64,000 nt of DNA from Hirundichthys speculiger (taxonomy: Eukaryota; Chordata; Actinopteri; Beloniformes; Exocoetidae), in NCBI GenBank assembly GCA_018398805.1, contig JAGFBZ010000684.1, positions 558,001 through 622,000 on the forward strand, read 5' to 3'. Shown piece after piece: positions 48,701 to 59,382 of the stretch (position 1 is its first letter; each line of letters starts with the position of its first letter). The position numbers were made by a program, and so were the translations under genes. Below the pieces are notes generated by a model. The model did no database searches. It was given only the letters and a program-made list of their open reading frames with translations, and had not been told where the DNA came from.

Positions 48701-49390
48701 CAAGCTATATCGTGGACTTACTGAGACTAAATGGCTACAGTATGATGTGCAGTACGCTGCCATTTTTCTGGAGTCTAATCACGGAGCTACACTGGGCATG
48801 GGTTTATGGTTTCTGTGCCCGGATTCACTGAAAGGATACAGTCATTTGCTGGGATGTGACAAATCCTCCACTGTTCATTTTGAAAAAGAAAATCAACTTT
48901 AAATCGCTGCAGTCGTGAATTTAATGCTGGGCTACACGTCTGCGTCTCGTGTGTGGAGGCTGACGGTTACTTAACACAGGCACACATAAAAACTCAGCGC
49001 TCAGCGTCATCAGTAGGTCGCGTGTTAGAAAAGACTGATGGAGACGTGTTTTGGGGAGAAGCAGCCCGGATAGCAAAACATTTCAGGGAATTTGGACTGA
49101 GATAATTGGTAGCCCCGTAGTGTCTGATCCATCCCTCTGCTGAAAAGGTTTCTTGACCCGTGGGGAATACAGAGAATGATTAATAGTTACACTGCAGCAA
49201 TCAGCAGGCAATAATAGCACCACCTGTCAGAGGTGCTGCCGCCCTTTATAGATTTATGACTAATAATTGGCCTTGAATGTAGCCACTCCAGTACTATCAG
49301 AACCTCGCAGAGTCAGTTGGTTTTAGCAGTTAATGCAGGGAAAACAATCAGTTTTTTCTCTTTTGCCAAATATTGTAAATGCCAAGCACT
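45786..49390. other. non-coding stretch, possible conserved block
   Basis: No gene seen. An 11-base inverted repeat (CTGGACAGTAC at 46331-46341, its complement at 46380-46390) could form a hairpin with a 38-base loop. The block at about 48250-48350 is complex and contains GCGCTAATTAAAATG; a GTGGTG-rich run lies at 48362-48393. Confidence 0.55.
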
Positions 49391-49398
49391 ATTCGCTC

Positions 49399-49806
49399 TA
49401 GGGGTTAGTATTGGCAAGGACCTCACAATAAGATATTTAACATGATACTTGGGTTATGATACAATATTATCACAATATCACATTATATTGCGATATCACA
49501 ATATATTGTGATATTCTACACAGTTAATATCAAAATTAAAAGTAGAGATGAAAAATCAAGTTACTGTATATGTTAATCAGATGATATTGATCATTCAGAG
49601 GACAAATTGAGTCAAAACTATTTGCGTTCAAAACAACCTATTTATTGTTTATTATTAGTGTTTTTGCAGATTTAATAAATTAAATAAAAAAAAAATAGAA
49701 TAAAATTTTCCTTAAAAAATTTATATTAGGAGCTGAAAAATCGATATTATATTGGGTGGCCGAAAATCGCGATATATTGCCAAATAGATTTTTTTTCACA
49801 CCCCTA
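49399..49806. mobile_element. small hAT-like MITE
   Basis: The flanks ATTCGCTC (49391-49398) and ATTCACTC (49807-49814) match at seven of eight bases. The left end is TAGGGGTTAGTATTGG and the minus-strand right end TAGGGGTGTGAAAAAAA. Subterminal ATATTGCGATATCACAATAT motifs occur on both sides. It has no coding capacity. Confidence 0.8.
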
Positions 49807-49944
49807 ATTCACTCAAGCACAAAAAAAAGCAGGTGACAAACTCAGAACAGAGATATTTGAAGGTGTCACACACTGATGCAGTCCACACTTGACAGCTACA
49901 TCGCATTCATTTACCAGTTGCTTTTATCCAAAGCAACTTACGAC

Positions 49945-51058
49945 TAGGGTTGGGATTCGAGAACCGGTTCCTGTAGAGAACCGGTTCCGCGTGTTTCAAT
50001 TCAATGGTATCGTTTGGCAGTTTATCTAGAGATTCTATTATCGATTCCAACCAGCACGAATCTCACGTAATTTACGCAAGTTACGCACAGTCAAATTCCA
50101 GAAAGCACTTACGTGATTAAGTTACGTCGGTTTAGCACGCGCATTGGAGTTGTAAACAACAATGGCGTCCACCAGGTTTCAAACGCTCCAAAGTTTGGCT
50201 TCACTTCACCAAAGAAAGATGGCAACAAGACAACTTGCAGTCATTGTAAAGTGGAGATAACAGCGTCGGGAGGGAACACGACTAACATGCAGAAACATTT
50301 GCGCACACAACATGCGATAACGAGTGTCGTGTTTTTGACGCGCTTCGGACTGATGGATCTAAACCCAGTGGCAGTAGCCAAGCTAAGATCACCTCTGGCA
50401 ACTCTGGTAAGTAGCTATGCCCACTGCCTATGTGCTTCTTTGTAAAACATGCTATAACATTAACGCTGTGCTATTAACGAATGCCTTCTGCATTACATTT
50501 AGAAGATGACCGTGACGAGAGAGAGTCTGGCAGGCTCAGAGTCTGGCAGCACTCGCTACTGCTCACTACCTACCTCCAGAAAGATCACGTATCCTTCCTG
50601 AAAAACCAGACATGCTTATTTTTCTGCAAAATAATTATCCTTTTCTTCATAGTATTTGCAGATTTTCACTATGCACTGTTCCGTTGTATTTGATAGTATT
50701 TATCCTTCTTTATTATTATTTTTGAGTGCTTAGTCAGCTCATATATCCTTTTAAAAGGGAGATTTTTTTCATTTCTATTAGCAAAAATCTGTTAGTAAAA
50801 TGTTACACATTCTTGTGTATTTGCACAGTTACATATTACAACAATTAACACGTTATCTAGGCTTTGGGCCTCTTTTGACCTCGCTGTTGAGTTTGTAAGG
50901 TCGTGACTTCTAATTAAAAAAAAATGATGCTAATAAAACAGTTTGTTCTCCTTTTCCTCCAAATTAGAATCGATAAGATAATCGATAAAGAATCGAATCG
51001 TTAAACAGTATCGATAATGGAATCAGAATTGGTGAAATCTTATCAATTCCCATCCCTA
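49945..51058 (+). mobile_element. hAT-like element with BED-finger exon, 8-bp target duplication
   Basis: CTTACGAC (49937-49944) and CTTACGAG (51059-51066) match at seven of eight bases. The left end is TAGGGTTGGGATTCGAGAAC and the minus-strand right end TAGGGATGGGAATTGATAAG. Both subterminal regions carry ATCGATAA/GAACCGGTTC-type palindromes. The internal coding part is one N-terminal exon only, so the element is non-autonomous. Confidence 0.9.
50162..50407 (+). pseudogene. hAT transposase N-terminal exon with BED zinc finger
   Basis: ATGGCGTCCACCAGG at 50162 starts the exon. Frame changes follow at about 50189 and 50211. Across them I read KVWLHFT (50190-50210), then KKDGNKTTCSHCKVEITASG and NTTNMQKHLRTQH. 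The C-x2-C pair is at 50236-50247 and the H-x4-H pair at 50296-50313, so all four zinc ligands are kept, with the aromatic residues that start a BED finger. The exon ends CTCTG|GTAAGT, a perfect donor, with the intron from 50408. The BED finger would bind the transposon's own ends. Confidence 0.75.
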
Positions 51059-51066
51059 CTTACGAG

Positions 51067-52047
51067 TGAAGGAAGACATCGGAGCGCAGCTCGGGTTTCT
51101 CCGTCGTGCACAAGAACATTTTCGGTGAGACTGGCTCATAAAGCTTCTCGGCCACCTGAGCCACAGCTGCCCATAATCTGCTGTTTACCGGGAGGAAATC
51201 TTAAACACTCCACGGTCTCAGAGACGGTTAATGAGAGCCGTATTTTTTCAGCTGCTGTTCGACTGCACCTTGACAGATACTAGATTATGCCTTAAATAGC
51301 CCCAAATAATGACGCTACCATGTGTAGCAACTGGGAAAACAGACATGATGACCTTCTTAAAACACCATCTGTTGTGCAGCAGAACCACAGCAAGGCAGTA
51401 TTAGTCAGCGAGGCTGAAAGAGTCACATTACATGACACCTACAGTGTTCCGCTACGATGTAAATGCTAAAACACAATATTTCCACATCTATTTATGAAAA
51501 ATGCTATTGTTTTTTGTCGGTGACTTCATTCTGCAGCCATTGGAATAAGGCACAGCTTGCTGTAATTAATGAAAATGTGAAATCTGATTTGAGATTTGAG
51601 TTTATTGTAAATTACTATGAAATTAAACTGAGATTGGATATCTATTTGTGTCTGTCAAAGGTGACTTGGGGACCGGTATTATCCTGCTGTACATAAACAC
51701 AGTTTGGGGGACATCAAAGCTGATGAACAGAGATGATGTGCTGCCCACCTAAATAACCCAGATGATGACAGGCCTCAGAGCTGCATTTCTTCTAACTCTG
51801 CCCCCACCCCCTCACCTCCTCCCCTCCCCTCCATCCTGCCAATCCCATTTTGCCGTCATGTCACACTTCCATTTTTTTTTCTTCCTCATTTGAAACATTT
51901 CTTTTTCTGTACACCTTGGTGTAAGGGTCACTGTCCTCACAGCTCCTCTCTCCCCGACCCTTTTCCTCCCTGATATGTGTCGCTATCTGTTTTTTTTATA
52001 AATATTTTTTTTTTCTTTTCCCCCCTTCCTTCGCCCTCTCTTTCAGA
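51067..52047. other. non-coding stretch, no gene seen
   Basis: Nothing gene-like is supported. A C/T-rich tract at 51800-52046 forms a long pyrimidine run before the exon-like block. Confidence 0.6.
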
Positions 52048-52197
52048 ATCCTCTGTCCATTGCCCTCCTGACAGCCACCCATCAGCCTGGGTGCAATTTA
52101 AAAAGCCCTTCAACAGCTGCCATTCCACACCGCTGCCTATCAGTCCAGCTGCCAGAGCCCAGACAGGGTGTCTTTCAGAGAGCAACTTTGAACGTCA
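52048..52197 (+). other. exon-like block after a strong pyrimidine tract
   Basis: A long T/C tract ends CCCTCTCTTTCAG at 52047, an excellent acceptor. The following 150 bases stay open in one frame (beginning SSVHCPPDSHPSAWVQFKKP) and end GTCAG|GTTGGT, a weak donor. I do not recognise the peptide. It may be an exon of an unknown plus-strand gene or a chance arrangement. Confidence 0.22.
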
Positions 52198-53241
52198 GGT
52201 TGGTTCCCCTCAAGTCCAAATGGACTGAAGGTGAAAGACGCTATTTCTCAAAGATTGGCTCAGCTTGAGACAGGGTGTCTGAGGTGATATTTTGAGGCAG
52301 CGGTGCTACATACGTCCTGACATGTTGCAGCCAGCATCTAGCATGTAGGCTTGGGATGTTGTGACAAATAGTTAGACTTGTTATAGGTGTATGTATAAGA
52401 TTTAATGATATCAGCAATTGTATCTGTAAACATGATCATGCGATGCTATAAGGGAAAAAAATAAAGCTCTTGGGGGAATTCTGCAACGGGGGATATTTGT
52501 GTTTCTGCAGAGATTCATCGCCTCCTGCTGTGTTTGTGTTTGAACTAAATCAGCGTGTGTGGCTGCGTGCCTGCGAGCATTGCATACATCGCTTGTGTGA
52601 CTGTGCATGTTGCCTGAAAGAATCAAATGAAAACATCTCAAACTAGGCACTGGGCGGCCTGCTTTTGTGCACTTCTCTCCTACATATGTCTTTGTCATAA
52701 ATCTTTGCTCTGCATTGGGATGAGGGATGGAATCAATCCAAATGCTGTTTTTTTTTCCAGTTGCTCTGTCTTGAAAGCAGCTAAATTTGTACTGATACCA
52801 GCCAGATCAGCCCACATTGTCAAATGTGGAAACTGGCCACTGATGACATTCGCAAACAGGCTGGTCTCCAACATGCATTAGTCATTTAGGGAAAGTCTGA
52901 AATGGCTGAAGCTCTTCTGTCTCAATTAGTAACTGGGTGGGGTGGGGGGTGAGGGTGGATGCGAGAACTGCTCTGTTGTTCTGGACAAGTAAATGCTTGT
53001 GCTGTATCCAAAAAATGGGGAAATATACTGAGGCGGTTCATTGGTGCTAATGGAGTAAAATTTTGACTGAGAAAGATGTGAGAGATGTATTTGCAACCTT
53101 AAACTGCTCTTCTAGTACATTCATGCAGCCGGTTTATTCTGGCTGTGATGTGTGAAATGTAAGGAAGGGAGAAGGGCACAGGATTTTATCCTCTGTGGTC
53201 ACGCTGATGTTCCACCTGGGGAAGCAGTAACGGAGAGGTAA
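52198..53241. other. non-coding stretch, no gene seen
   Basis: Unique-looking sequence; no exon, RNA gene or transposon was recognised. Confidence 0.6.
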
Positions 53242-53247
53242 CAGGGG

Positions 53248-54323
53248 CATACCTGCCAACTGTCACGCATACGGCGAGAGACTCACGCATTTTAATAGCA
53301 AATCACGCTCTCACGACCACTACGTAAAATGTCACGCATTGGCAAAAAATAACAGTCAAAAATTTTAAGATGTACATATACCTCGACTACAGACGATTTT
53401 GTTTGTCAATTGCGATATTTTCCGACTGCAAACTCGCCATATCTGACCTGGTAATGTAACGGCAAATGCGATTAGCTCAATAAGCTAATCCGCTCTCTCT
53501 GCTAGAATGGCGCGCAAATGTATTCGAGACATAAACAAAGCAGAGATGGGTGATTGTAACTCGGACAGCGATTCTGAATGTCAAAAGGCTAAAAAAACCT
53601 AAACTCTCTGGTGCTGCAAAGTACAACACTAAATTTAATCAATCCTGGACAAGCAAATTCCCATGCATTACTTTGGATCGGGACAGCAAACACCACTTCC
53701 AATGCACGGTTTGTAATCGTAGCATCAGTTGCAAACATCAAGACCGACGCTCACAAGGATTTGGAAAAGATAAAGTCCTCATCAAAAACACTCCTGTCAG
53801 CGTTTACAGTACAGAATAAAACAAGGGACAAGGTACGTGTGTTATCATTATTATTGATTTTAAAAGTATGTGTTTGCTCTTTGGTCTTATAATATTTCTT
53901 GTAATCTTTCCAACAAGTTAGTGTTGACAGAATGTCAATTTCAAATATGGTGCCATGGGTTTGTTTTACTTTTCACTAACAAACAACCAGCAGGCACTCA
54001 ATCAAGTCAATTCATTGTAAATAAAAAATACAAATGTTAAATCATCAAAATTGTTGTAATTATTTAGTAACCTTTTTGTGTTCTTACCTTATTTGCTCAT
54101 GGCCTATTTATATTCAGATGTTGCCATAGAGGGCTCTATTATGAGCTCTTGAATCTATTATGCATGTGTTGCCTTCCTTCTTTGCAAAAATTAATTCCTG
54201 CATGTAAAGAAATTATCTCCAGTCTCCAAATGTCTCTAAATGTTGCTAAATCCTTTTTCGGCCCCTGGACCCCGGCTTGTTTACAATCTCACCCATAGAA
54301 ATCATTTTAGGTTGGCAGCTATG
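53248..54323 (+). mobile_element. DNA transposon relic with zinc-finger exon, superfamily uncertain
   Basis: The ends CATACCTGCCAAC and, on the minus strand, CATAGCTGCCAAC match at 12 of 13 bases. A 6-base CAGGGG lies directly outside each end (53242-53247 and 54324-54329). The interior carries a broken N-terminal zinc-finger coding exon. The finger type points to hAT, but the flanking repeat is 6 rather than 8 bases; two bases may have changed, or another superfamily may be involved. Confidence 0.65.
53507..53832 (+). pseudogene. transposase N-terminal exon with CxxC finger, frameshifted
   Basis: ATGGCGCGCAAATG at 53507 opens a frame reading MARKCIRDINKAEMGDCNSD that stops after the run of A at about 53590. 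One base over, the frame continues KLSGAAKYNTKFNQSWTSKF, then HHFQCTVCNRSISCKH with a C-x2-C pair. A further frame change leads to DLEKIKSSSKTLLSAF. The exon ends GACAAG|GTACGT, a plausible donor with the intron from 53833. The W-x-F-P, CTVC and CKH pattern is that of finger domains at the start of hAT-type transposases. No catalytic part follows. Confidence 0.65.
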
Positions 54324-54329
54324 CAGGGG

Positions 54330-57100
54330 TGCAAGAAGCGCTGTGTGATCTGGAAAGGGCATGATGACGGCTGCAAACTCAGCGTTGCAGGAATGGTGAG
54401 AGATGGCCCATTGTCAGAACGCCCTTCGAAGATGCCCAACCAAGGGACAAGTAAACTAAAGATAGTGTGGTAAAAAAAAAAAAAAAACAACATATCGCTG
54501 AGTTTGCAACCACAATAGCCAGGGAGCAGAAGTGGACTGGACTGGTTGTAATAGGAGCTTTTTGCTCCTCAACCTGGGACTCTGGCCACTCAGAGAGCCA
54601 CGCTAGCGTACTTAACAACCTGGAGGAGCCAGCGCTCACTGAAGCTGAGCCAGCGTCTCCCTCCTGCTCTGGCAGAAGCACAAATGCCAGCAGTCACCGC
54701 AGACGTGAGGCCAGCGCAGCTGTGTGTGTGTGTGTGTGTGTCATCGGAACAACCAAGTAGAAACTTTCTCCTATGTTGCTGCTGACTCAGCGCTTTGCAT
54801 TTATTCAGCAAAACACTCTATATTCTCTATAAGTTTTACATATCCACTTTACATTCTTTGGTCATTCATCTTTCATTTAGCTGGTGTTTCCTCTGGAGGG
54901 TCTTGGGTGGGGGTGGGGGGCTCTCCCATTTGACTCTGCACAAGACCCTGGGCACTTCAGCAGCCCGTCATGGAGCTAACTGAAAGAGACAGATAACCAT
55001 GCATGTCCACACTCACGTCTACCGCCAATTTACCATCGCTAATTGCCTTAATGTCAATGTTGAGGGAAAGCGTAGCGTCCGGTGAAAACACTCGCAGGGA
55101 GAGTGTGTAAACTAGACGCAGCTGAAAAGCCCAGGTGACCAGAGGGAAGACTGTAAGCTAACGGTGCTAACCACAGCATCACCACAGTGAACATTTTGAT
55201 TATGTTTAATGCGTATCTACTGCCAGAGTGAAGAGTGAAGCCATTTTCAATTGCTGCTCCTGAGCTGGCTGCCGCTGTTGTATCCAGATCTTCTTTTTTT
55301 TCTTCCTTTGCCGGTGCTTTTAGTCCTTTGTGCGGCAGCACCCCTTTTGCCCGTGGCCTCAAGACCACATGAACAAAAGCTCGAGTCGGCTGGGTCACGC
55401 CGCGACGTACCTGGGGCGTATATGCATGTTTTGCACGGACCGTAGAGGGTAATCGTTGGGTCCATTAACACGAGAGAGCACTGCGGCTTCCAAGCTGAAT
55501 ATAAAAATGCCCGAAGCAAGCTGACATTATGTGGCATCTTTCCTGATCCCATTCAGCAAGAGAGTTAATGGAGTTGAAGTGGGTCGTCTGGAGTTAAATT
55601 GAATCCGCTGCCCATGCGAAGGCTTTGATGTAGCAAAAATTAAGCAAGCGTCGTACTTTCATGCTAAAAAACCTCGAGTACTATCAAGCAGAGAGAGCGA
55701 CTTTTACTGGCCGATTGATGGGTACAGTAACAGCATGTGTTTTCAGGAGGAAAGGAGAGGAAATGCGGGCTTTCTGCTTTACGCATGAACTATTTTCATC
55801 TTATCAACCAAGTATGTAAAAATGGCGTGAAAGCAGATCACGCCATCCAAATTGATTTAATATATATATATCTTCTGCTTGCCATGCTTGTTGTTAAGAA
55901 GTGTGGCAAGTCTCTGGCAAATCCCACTGAAAACCAAGATTTTGGGAAAGAGGACATATGAGTTTTTATCATGGAATTGAAATACAGGACGCTCTAATAG
56001 TGTTTGCAGTACATAGGTTCAGTTACCTTTCCTGTTTTGCAGATTAGTTTTGAGAACATTTTTTCTTTTTTTGCCTCACTGCTTTGCTTTGCAGCCAACA
56101 AGTGCAGGAGAAGTCACGGATCTCCGGTGGTACACATCATTTAACGCTAGAGGTGTCCTTCCCATGCCCTTCTGTAATAGCCAAGCATCATTAGTGTGAG
56201 GGTTAAGAGCCAGGCTATTCATCCATATGTTTCAATAATTACCCTGCGCTTCTGTCCACGCACGTGCAGGAAGACCGAGCCTTCCACCGCCGACTCTCAT
56301 TTTCCTGTATCTCTTCTGTGAGAACGTTCAAATTAACAGCAGGTGAGGCTTATAAATGCTCTGCTTTTATCACAGGGAAGAGGCTGCGGGTCATGTCACA
56401 GCCTTGTTTCCAGCGGCAGTAGTTTCTGCACCGTGAGTGACACATTATTTCTATGCAGCCCATCCCGAGTCCCAAATCCCAGCCCACAATCTATTTTCTG
56501 TCTGACTAGCCTTATGAAACTGCATATATTCTGTCAGATTACTGCCACGTTCTCATGCTGTTTAGTTTTCAGTGTTTGAGGACCAGATTTGGAGGCGATG
56601 GCCAAAACAACACAGAAACTGTGAGCGGATCAGAGACACGCTGCACCTTGGAGATCTAACGGTGGACCTTTGAGCTTAAGAGATCAAAACCTCGGTTTTC
56701 TGATAGAACTGGAATCACGTCTGAGGTCTCAGTTATTACACGTGAATCATAACAGCATATTCATACATTTTATTTTGGTCATCCTGCAACATTTAAATCA
56801 CTGCGCTCCGTCGTGCTCGCTGGCGTTTTAGAGAGAATTCCCATGGCGTTACAATGGGACAAACCGAGCCAAGTTCATTTAATCTTCAGCTGTAAAGTCG
56901 CATAACCTGACAAGCAAAGACTGGGACTCTGACCTTCAAATCTCTTTTATCAACCCTTTGCTAAAATACACTTATTTTTTCCAATAAGGCTGAAAATTCT
57001 GGACCTTTGTGCAAAGCTCAGCAGAGCATAAAAAGGGGAATGGCAAATGATTCAGTTCACAGAGTCGGTATTCTGCTAATTGTCTTTGGGGCAGCGGCGG
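54330..57100. other. non-coding stretch, no gene seen
   Basis: No supported gene. An A run lies at 54473-54487 and (TG)10 at 54721-54740; a T/C-rich patch at 55280-55320 makes open frames on both strands. Confidence 0.6.
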
Positions 57101-59374
57101 CGTTTGAAGCCACACGACTACACACGGCTGTCCTTGGTCACTGCAGTGTCATGTGATTGCTTCAACCCAGTGGTATTAAAATGAACTGAGTTGGCTTAAT
57201 GGCCATTCGATAATGTGAATTTGAATGAGATTTCCCATTGCACTGATTAATGCTAATTGATTAATTTATTGGCCCGGCGCTGATGGCCGTCTTGGCGATG
57301 CATTGATTTATTGTGTAATGAAGCAGCATCGCAAATCGAAAAGGAAACAGACAAAGGACGTTTTGATCATGGCAGGAAAATGTTGGATTTTTTTTTCATT
57401 CATGTTTGATTGTTGTGAACATCACTGATTATATGGTAATGGAAAACAAGCGCTGACACTCGAATCTTTTAAAGACTGCCGCATCTTCATTTGTCCTGCG
57501 TCACCATGCTCATCTTTTATTCAAATCTAAATGCAGTGTACATTTTTTTTTCTTGACTCCCTCATCTAGTCCGTGTTCTACCTACTCTCTCATGAATGAA
57601 AACCTCCTAACACCACCCTACAAAAGAAGTTGTTAAGCCATTTGGATCAAGAATCTCTCTAGGCAAATCTGCAATTAGAGCCTAAGCTGCCTTGTAAAAT
57701 CAATTAGTTGTAGTATGTGTTACAGGTACAAGAGTGGCTGGCACCTCTCTAAATGGACCGTGAAGCAAGCTTTTAATCTGCCGAGCAAGACGGGTGTAAT
57801 CTGCACCACTTAGTGACAAAATGTCTTTGAAATGTTCCTGTCTTGTGAGTTGTGGCTTCATATTGCAACTTTCAGTTCCATGACAGTTTTAAAAAAGTTT
57901 TGACTGCGGTGAGTTGAAGAGATGAAGAGCCCGGCTTTATATTTGTCCTCCAATGTGAGAAGATTGTTCAAAGCCACACATGTTGAACCAGAATCGGATC
58001 TGAAGTACCAAAGTCAACAACTAACATGAAGCGCCAGCGACTCCGTCTGGATCGAGCTACAGCTGGAAAACGTCCTCACAACCAAACGCACGTTTCTTCC
58101 AAGATATTAGGGCGGTCCTTCTCAGGGAACATGCTTTTTTTTTTTTGTTTCTGTAATAAAGTGTAATTACACATATACTGCAGTAGGGGGCAGTGGTGCT
58201 CTCGTTGTCACAGTGTGTTCAGGGAGTATTAACAATATTGTGTCGGGTTTTCTTTTTTGCACGGACAAGCGCGCACACAGCACAGAGCAGGAGACATGAA
58301 TATGGACAAACCCTCAAGAGACACCACAGGAAAAATATTTATCAGGGATGAAAAGAAAGGTGGAGAGAGACGGAGATAATGAGACAAACGAAAGTCACCA
58401 GAAAGTTAAGACGAAGGAAATATGACGATGCTGATGCTGATAGCGCTAAGTTATTCGTTGTTGATCTAAATTTCTTTCTTTTTTGCTTCCCTTAATGTTA
58501 ATAAGGATACAGTGTTATGCAGATATGTGCCTTATAACAATTTTAGAAGGTCGAATCTGACCAGCTGAGGTCAGATCCTCATTTTACCACGTGGTTAACT
58601 GAAGTCCTGAGATAAAGTCGTGGATACACCATGTTCATCTTGCATTGCATTACAACAGCATCTTGTTTTTGAGCTTATGGTGACATCTAAGGTTGTTGCA
58701 TCACAAGTTCTTTATAAACAGAAGGATATTCTTCTCAGCCAAAGCTGCTGGGGGGGACAATTTGTACTTTAATCCACATTTCGCCCATATTATGTTTATT
58801 TTTTCATACAATATTTACGCTACATTAGGAGCTGCAAAATCTCTTAATTTTCCTCTCTCACTTACATCCACATCCTGTCAAATATCACGCTGCTTCTTGT
58901 TCTTTCTGTCACTCACTGAACTGACCGCAGTCGGGTAGCCAACCGTCAAATTCACTCGACACACATTCACTCAGAATTGCTTGGATTGGAACCAGCCTTG
59001 TAAAGCACCCGCCTCTGATACAGAATGAGCCTCTTATTTCCCTGCAAAAGCGTCTGCTCCAACCTTCTCTGCAATAATTTAATGAGACCGATGTTTTCAA
59101 GTATCTGTTTCTTCTGTTTTATTCCCCGTTTGAGGGGGCAGCTGTTGGCTTTGATGGGCGGAGAAGACAAGTGATGAGAAACAAAGAGGGCAACATTAGA
59201 CTCTCTTCATATTAATATCTTTGTGTGGTCACCAGAGCAAGGATCCTCCATGTCAAACTTATAGTCGAGAACACCAGGATGTGTCATCCAAACAAAAATG
59301 TGATATATTACCCTTTTTTTTATCTTGATAAAACTGCCATAACAATCCTTAAGTGGGGCACTAACTAAAGTATG
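57101..59374. other. non-coding stretch; possible conserved block and CTCF-like site
   Basis: No gene seen. The block at about 57170-57330 holds closely spaced TTAATGCTAATTGATTAA-type sequence and GCGCTGATGGCC, free of simple repeats. A CTCF-like motif lies at 58180-58198. Confidence 0.55.
58180..58198 (+). promoter_or_regulatory. CTCF-like motif
   Basis: GCAGTAGGGGGCAGTGGTGC fits the core of the vertebrate CTCF consensus (AG-GGGGCAGTG). Its orientation is opposite to the site at 31491-31510, so those two would point away from each other. Occupancy cannot be judged from sequence. Confidence 0.45.
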
Positions 59375-59382
59375 TTTTAGAT

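Larger units (their letters stand above)
49895..51100. repeat. fish repeat motif split by a hAT insertion
   Basis: The 49901-49944 flank contains GCTTTTATCCAAAGCAACTTA, close to a motif common in fish repeats. Removing the hAT element and one target copy rejoins it to GAGTGAAGGAAGACATCGG. The outer limits of this older repeat are not visible to me. Confidence 0.4.
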
